Source: Cupriavidus sp. P-10
GTDB taxonomy: Bacteria > Pseudomonadota > Gammaproteobacteria > Burkholderiales > Burkholderiaceae
DNA length: 64,000 nucleotides
NCBI RefSeq assembly: GCF_003402535.2
Contig: NZ_AP025172.1
Coordinates: 1,550,001 to 1,614,000 of the forward strand
Direction: 5' to 3'
Every line of letters begins with the position of its first letter. Position 1 is the stretch's first letter. Below, one piece after another: positions 59,823-64,000 of the stretch. Position numbers and translations under genes: made by a program. The notes below the pieces were generated by a model that saw only the letters and a program-made list of their open reading frames with translations, did not search any database and was not told the origin of the DNA.

Positions 59823-61526
59823 TCACGGGTTGAGCGTAACCGTCGTCTTGAGGCCGTCGCCGACCACCATCTCGGAGTCAGTCTTCACCAACGCCGTCTT
59901 GGCGAACTCCACGCCGCCGTTGACCAGCATGCCCAGCCTCACATCCCTGCCGTTGACACCGGCAGTTGTCGCAAACGTCACGGGGAACGTGCTGACCGCC
60001 TTTGGCGTGAGCGCGTCAACCTGCGCCTGGCTCAGCGCGCCAGCAGACCGGAGCTTGCCGAGGAACACCGTGAACGGCAGGTTCAGCGAGCCGCCGTTGG
60101 CGCTGGAGAACAGATTGTCGGCGACGCTATTGGTCAGGCTTGCCGCGGCCGACAGGTTGCCGCTGATCCGGAACGAATACGCGGTGTTGGCCGGCACCAC
60201 CGCATCCACCAGTTGCGACCCGTTAAACGTCAGCGTCACGTTCTCGATGATGACATCGACCTGATTGCCGCCGTAGGTATAGCTAAGCCCGGCGCGCACT
60301 TGCGACGGGCCGCCGTTGAACGCATCACCATTCTGCGTCAGCGCGACCTGGATCGCGCCCAGCGTGCCACCCGTGGCCGAGATCGTGTCGGTGATCGGGT
60401 AAGCCACGCCGTTGATCGTCAGGTTTGACAGCAGCAGGGAGTTGTTCAGCCTGACAGCATTTGCCACGTTGTTGATTGCGCCGACACTCACCGCGCTGCC
60501 CAGGCCCACGGCCGCCTGCTGGATCTCGGCGGTATTGCCGGTCGACACGGCATCGCCGAGTTCAGCCAGCCTGGTCGTGTTAGATGCATCCGTCAGCCCG
60601 TCAGTCGTCACTGCCTGGACCAGCGCCGTGGTCGTCGTCGACTGGGCGCTTGTGCTCACGATATTGAGCGATCCGCTCTCCGTCAGGGCCGACAACGTCT
60701 CGGCGGGGCTGCTGCTCAGATCGACGGCCTCCAGCGCCGTGCTCACGCTTGTTACCTGGCTCGTGATCACCGGGGCGGCCAGTGCGGCCACATTGGCTGC
60801 CACGGCGCCAATGTCCGACTGCAGGCTGGCGGGCAGGCCGGATTGGGCGTTTTGTACAGCGCTGGACACCACGTTCGTAACTAACGCGCTACTGGTCAGA
60901 TCAGCTGTGCCCGACGCGCTGGCCACGGCGCCGGCGACCGCCTTGGAGGCCGCTGCGGCCGTATCCGCGGGAGTAAGCGTTCCGCCAGTGCCCAGACCCG
61001 TCAGTGTCTTGGCGACGTGGTCGACCAGTTGCTGAACCACGACCGCCGCCCGCAGCGCGGTGGCGTCCTGCATCGGGTCGAGCGTAGCCAGATCCTTGCC
61101 TGCCAGGCCGAGCCCCGTCGCGAGCGGTACGGCCTGGCCCGAGCCGAGTTGGACCGCCAGCGTGGTCAGCGGCGAGACCACCTGAATCACGCCCTCCCTA
61201 TAATCCAGCGCTTGTGCCTGCAGCACCCCGGTGAACGGCTGGTTGGTACCGATATCGGTGCCGCCGGTCACTCTCAGCGCGCTCTTGGTGCAACCTGCCG
61301 GGAAGGTAAAGTCTCCGGTTGCATTCGTGGCCACGGTCTTGTTGTCGCAATCGAGGAAGGTGACAGTCGAGCCGGACAGGTAGAAGTCCACGGCCTTGCC
61401 ACTCACGGTCGCAGAAGGCTGGGAAGGGGGAGGCGGATCGTCACCGCCGCCACCGCATGCAACCAGCGTTGCTGCGGCGCCTGCCATGATGCCAAGGATG
61501 AAGATGTTCCGGGTTTTGGTTTGCAC
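59823..61526 (-). CDS. Large surface lipoprotein, unknown family
   Basis: A 567-residue protein starting at GTG 61526, chosen because AGGAG lies six bases upstream. Its signal ends TLVACGGGG, so the cysteine would be lipidated, followed by a Gly/Asp/Pro-rich spacer. Next come a small beta domain (ATVSGKAVDFYLSGSTVTFLDC), a long Ala/Ser/Thr/Val-rich helical part with PLTTLAVQLG, and a C-terminal beta domain. I do not recognise the family. Its neighbour downstream is the beta-barrel gene; together they may form an outer-membrane transport or surface-layer pair. Confidence 0.68.
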   Translation of the reverse strand: MQTKTRNIFILGIMAGAAATLVACGGGGDDPPPPSQPSATVSGKAVDFYLSGSTVTFLDCDNKTVATNATGDFTFPAGCTKSALRVTGGTDIGTNQPFTGVLQAQALDYREGVIQVVSPLTTLAVQLGSGQAVPLATGLGLAGKDLATLDPMQDATALRAAVVVQQLVDHVAKTLTGLGTGGTLTPADTAAAASKAVAGAVASASGTADLTSSALVTNVVSSAVQNAQSGLPASLQSDIGAVAANVAALAAPVITSQVTSVSTALEAVDLSSSPAETLSALTESGSLNIVSTSAQSTTTTALVQAVTTDGLTDASNTTRLAELGDAVSTGNTAEIQQAAVGLGSAVSVGAINNVANAVRLNNSLLLSNLTINGVAYPITDTISATGGTLGAIQVALTQNGDAFNGGPSQVRAGLSYTYGGNQVDVIIENVTLTFNGSQLVDAVVPANTAYSFRISGNLSAAASLTNSVADNLFSSANGGSLNLPFTVFLGKLRSAGALSQAQVDALTPKAVSTFPVTFATTAGVNGRDVRLGMLVNGGVEFAKTALVKTDSEMVVGDGLKTTVTLNP

Positions 61527-61806
61527 GCTGCTCTCCTGAGATCGATACTTCGATACAACGAAACATGGTGGGGAATCCTGTGACGGGATACTCCCGCGCA
61601 CAGCCTCCAGCGACCTACGCTGCCTCTGGTGCCACGCACGAATTTGTGAGCGGATCCTGCAGCAGCCGCTTGCAAATCGCGGCAGCACGCAGATAAACGC
61701 ATCCACCAAACCGTGTCACCCCTACTTGGCGGGGGAAAGCCAATCCGTTGCCGGCGCAGATCCCGCTGACAGGCCGGCGCGATCAACGACCCACGCTCGC
61801 CATGAC

Positions 61807-62628
61807 TCATGACGGCCTCGCTACCGGTTCGACTTCGCCAGTGGAGCGCCCGGGAAAATCGTCCGGCAGCAGCCAGCGCGTGATGTACTGCCCCATCGCG
61901 TCAAGCAACACATCGGACATCAGTCCCGCTGCGCCTGCCAGGGGCGGACAGATGAGCCATGTGGTGCCGTCTCGCTCAAGCACGCGCAAGGTCTTGGGCT
62001 GATCGGCGGGCTGCAGCACGTGGTCGGTCGCGCGCGCCTTCGCAAGGGCGAACGCCTGCACGAAGTCGTCGGCGTGCCGCTCGCCCAGGCAAATCACCAC
62101 CTTTGGCTTCCAGCGTCGGCGCATCGCATCGATGAAGGCGAAGCGCCGACCATCGCGGCAGAGGTCAAGGTAACGCTGCCTGGGCAAGAGCTCCGGCTGG
62201 CCGCGAAACGCCTTCGACCACGACGTCTGGTTGATCAGGCGCGTGGGCAGCGGAAACAGACTGAGCTTGAACTCGGCGCCGTGCGGCGCGTACAGATGAT
62301 GATCGAAGTAATGCCTCCAGTCCTGCTCGCCTATGGTCTTCTTGAAGACCTGTGCGCGCGCTGCCGACATGATCCTGGCAATCTTCTGGTGTGATTGCCA
62401 GCGCTCCATGTGATGGCGATACTTGTAGCGGTATGCAGCATCCCACGCGCCAGGGTGAGCATGCGGAACCAACGGGGCCAATAGCGACGGCCCGCTTTGA
62501 TGCGGGGCGCTATCGCAGAACCACACTGCAGCGCCCGGGTTCCCGCCTTCCATCCCTACGTACGACGCGAAATAAGAATCCAGCTGCTCCCGCGTGAATA
62601 CCGTATGTGGCACTGTCTTCTTTCTCAT
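61807..62628 (-). CDS. Orphan protein, paralogue of the 56942-57850 gene
   Basis: A 273-residue soluble protein with the same blocks as its paralogue: YFASYVGMEGGNP, GAEFKLSLFPLP, WSKAFRGQPELLP, RYLDLCRDG, PKVVICLGERHADDFVQAF, LQPADQ and DGTTWLICP. Conservation of the aromatic, Asp, His and Cys positions suggests an enzyme rather than a structural protein; a uracil-DNA-glycosylase-like fold is possible. The pair flanks the beta-barrel and lipoprotein genes on the same strand. No signal peptide or membrane helix is present. Confidence 0.7.
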   Translation of the reverse strand: MRKKTVPHTVFTREQLDSYFASYVGMEGGNPGAAVWFCDSAPHQSGPSLLAPLVPHAHPGAWDAAYRYKYRHHMERWQSHQKIARIMSAARAQVFKKTIGEQDWRHYFDHHLYAPHGAEFKLSLFPLPTRLINQTSWSKAFRGQPELLPRQRYLDLCRDGRRFAFIDAMRRRWKPKVVICLGERHADDFVQAFALAKARATDHVLQPADQPKTLRVLERDGTTWLICPPLAGAAGLMSDVLLDAMGQYITRWLLPDDFPGRSTGEVEPVARPS

Positions 62629-63264
62629 TTCTTTACCGCGGTTGAGTGAAGGATGCCCGGATGCCGAGCCGCATCAACTTGCCATGCGCATCCCACGAAC
62701 GTCGGCGGTCCCGAATCTGCTCGCGAACTTTTTTATTCTCACCCCCAGTGCGAGGGGTGCGCTGCCCTCTCGCTTCCCTCCTTGAGCGGGGTAACGCTCA
62801 AGTCAGTTGCACGGCATCTTCGCGCGCGAAAATCGACGAGGGCCATCGCGAATGGCAGGGGACAGCTTCAACCCAAAGGCAACCCGACCAAGCCCGCGCT
62901 TTCCCTTCTGACGAAGGGTACCGACGCATTTCGCTGCACCGCACTATTCGCTCCTGAAAACACGGAGCACGCCGGGGCCATCAGCGCACCGGCAGTAAGA
63001 GAGCGTTGCAATTCCATGGACGGCCCTCAAGGATGCGGCCAGTGGCCGGTCAGCAGCTGACCGCTGCCACGCCATGGAACCGGCTGCCGCGAAGCAGTCC
63101 CGCACGACTCTGCTCTGTTCACACCATGAGCATGCGCAACGACGATGCATGCCAACGTGACGAGCCTGGCCGCCACGATGCGCGGACTGCAAGTTCGGAG
63201 GAGACAACAAGGGCATGGGCACTCGCTTGAGCGCCCATTACTCGAACGCTTCTGGGGGAAGCAA
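62629..63264. other. Upstream region of the exopolysaccharide locus
   Basis: A gap of about 636 bases between the orphan gene and the sugar-phosphate transferase gene, with no supported gene. It holds one dyad at 62781 (listed) and probably the promoter of the rightward locus. A long leader of this kind is common before exopolysaccharide operons. Confidence 0.55.
62781..62802. promoter_or_regulatory. Dyad in the exopolysaccharide control region
   Basis: CTTGAGCG-GGGTAA-CGCTCAAG: two perfect 8-base arms with a 6-base centre, about 460 bases before the transferase start. It could be an operator or an attenuating hairpin. Confidence 0.4.
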
Positions 63265-64000
63265 TTGGGTATCTATCGCGATATGTTTGCCAGGCACCAC
63301 GATCAGCTCGCGCTGATGGCTCGCCTGCTCGACGCCGGCGCCATCTGGCTTGCGGCAATCCTGGCCAGTGAAGTGCGGTTTGCCACTGCGCACGCGCCGA
63401 TCCACCAGTTCATCCAGTACTTTGGCTGTGCGATCGCCTTCATCGTGCTGCCCGGGTTCGACGTCTACACGTCCTGGCGTGGCCGCAGCCTGATCTCGCT
63501 CGCTGCGCGCCTGCTGTCTGCATGGAGCCTGGTCTGGCTGGTGAGCCTGCTGCTGACCTACCTGCTTCACCAGGCCGATTCCCTGTCCCGCTTGTGGATG
63601 GTGTACTGGTACGCGTTCTCGCTGGCCGGCCTGCTGGGCTTGCGTGTCGTCAGCCGTGCCGTGCTCAACCTGCTGCGCGTTGCCGGTGCCAACAACAAGC
63701 GTGTGATCATCGTGGGTTTCGGCCGTACCGGTCAGGAGATGTACCGCCGCGCGACCGCCAGCCACACCACCGGATTCAAGATCAGCGGCATCTATGCCCC
63801 GGAAGGCGAATCCACGCCAGAAGGACGGCACCGCATCACCGACAGCGCCCACATCGCCGATTTCGCGCGCGAGCGCGGGATTGCCGAGATCTGGCTCACC
63901 CTGCCGATGAGTGAGTATCGCCTGATGCAGGAAATCGCCTTCTCGTTGCGCAACGACTTCATCGACATCAAGTGGATGCCGAGCGTGCTCGACTTTGACC
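63265..64000 (+). CDS. Undecaprenyl-phosphate sugar-phosphate transferase, N-terminal part (3' partial)
   Basis: The gene runs off the window. The visible 245 residues have four or five N-terminal membrane helices (for example LMARLLDAGAIWLAAILAS) and then a nucleotide-binding-like CoA_binding_3 domain starting VIIVGFGRTGQEMYRRA. This is the layout of WcaJ/EpsB-type polyprenyl glycosylphosphotransferases that start exopolysaccharide repeat units; the catalytic C-terminal domain lies outside. TTG 63265 has GGGGGA just upstream and is preferred; ATG 63283 in the same frame is the alternative. Confidence 0.78.
   Translation, partial: MGIYRDMFARHHDQLALMARLLDAGAIWLAAILASEVRFATAHAPIHQFIQYFGCAIAFIVLPGFDVYTSWRGRSLISLAARLLSAWSLVWLVSLLLTYLLHQADSLSRLWMVYWYAFSLAGLLGLRVVSRAVLNLLRVAGANNKRVIIVGFGRTGQEMYRRATASHTTGFKISGIYAPEGESTPEGRHRITDSAHIADFARERGIAEIWLTLPMSEYRLMQEIAFSLRNDFIDIKWMPSVLDFD

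Overview
The window is GC-rich, densely coded DNA from a beta-proteobacterium, most likely Cupriavidus or a close Burkholderiaceae relative. This is inferred from the gene families: a furoate operon in the hmfABCDE order known from Cupriavidus, a Bug-type receptor, a complete malonate decarboxylase locus and a full type VI secretion system (T6SS). No rRNA, tRNA, CRISPR array or insertion sequence was seen.

Layout. (1) 1-7109: 2-furoate catabolism. A three-subunit molybdenum hydroxylase (hmfABC, hmfA cut by the window edge), a CoA ligase (hmfD), a crotonase-fold hydrolase (hmfE) and an MFS transporter. (2) 7182-15929: single-gene units: a lipoprotein globin, an orphan ParB-like protein, an AI-2E family permease, a two-domain SagB-type nitroreductase, an alpha/beta hydrolase, a FitAB-type toxin-antitoxin pair, a PLP decarboxylase and a BKACE enzyme. 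(3) 16376-28828: a malonate regulon. The mdc genes run on the minus strand behind a Bug receptor, and a GntR regulator is encoded divergently. A fatty-acid-hydroxylase-like protein, an MFS transporter and a hydrolase/iron-alcohol-dehydrogenase pair lie beside them. The same AT-rich dyad (nTAAYATATTAG) sits 17-46 bp before four of these transcription units, so one regulator probably controls the whole block. (4) 28829-29318: a gap with 22 copies of a hexanucleotide. (5) 29319-54869: a complete T6SS on the minus strand: tssB, tssC, hcp, tssE, tssF, tssG, clpV, vgrG, a MORN-like protein, a PAAR-like DUF4280 protein, a small membrane protein, then tssJ, tssK, tssL, tssM, tssA and an unknown gene. 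Set into it, without a gap for another promoter, is a cassette of an amino-acid-binding protein, two dicarboxylate/amino-acid symporters and an aspartate/glutamate racemase. (6) 54870-56146: the divergent T6SS control region, with two 20-bp dyads of NarL type, and a NarL/LuxR-type response regulator. (7) 56216-63264: a frameshifted DUF35 gene, two paralogous orphan proteins flanking an outer-membrane beta-barrel and a large lipoprotein, and regulatory gaps. (8) 63265-64000: the 5' part of a sugar-phosphate transferase that probably opens an exopolysaccharide locus.

The two most notable systems are the T6SS with an embedded acidic-amino-acid racemase/transport cassette, and the malonate regulon tied together by a four-copy operator. 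Functions are assigned from recognisable motifs and gene order only; no database search was run.
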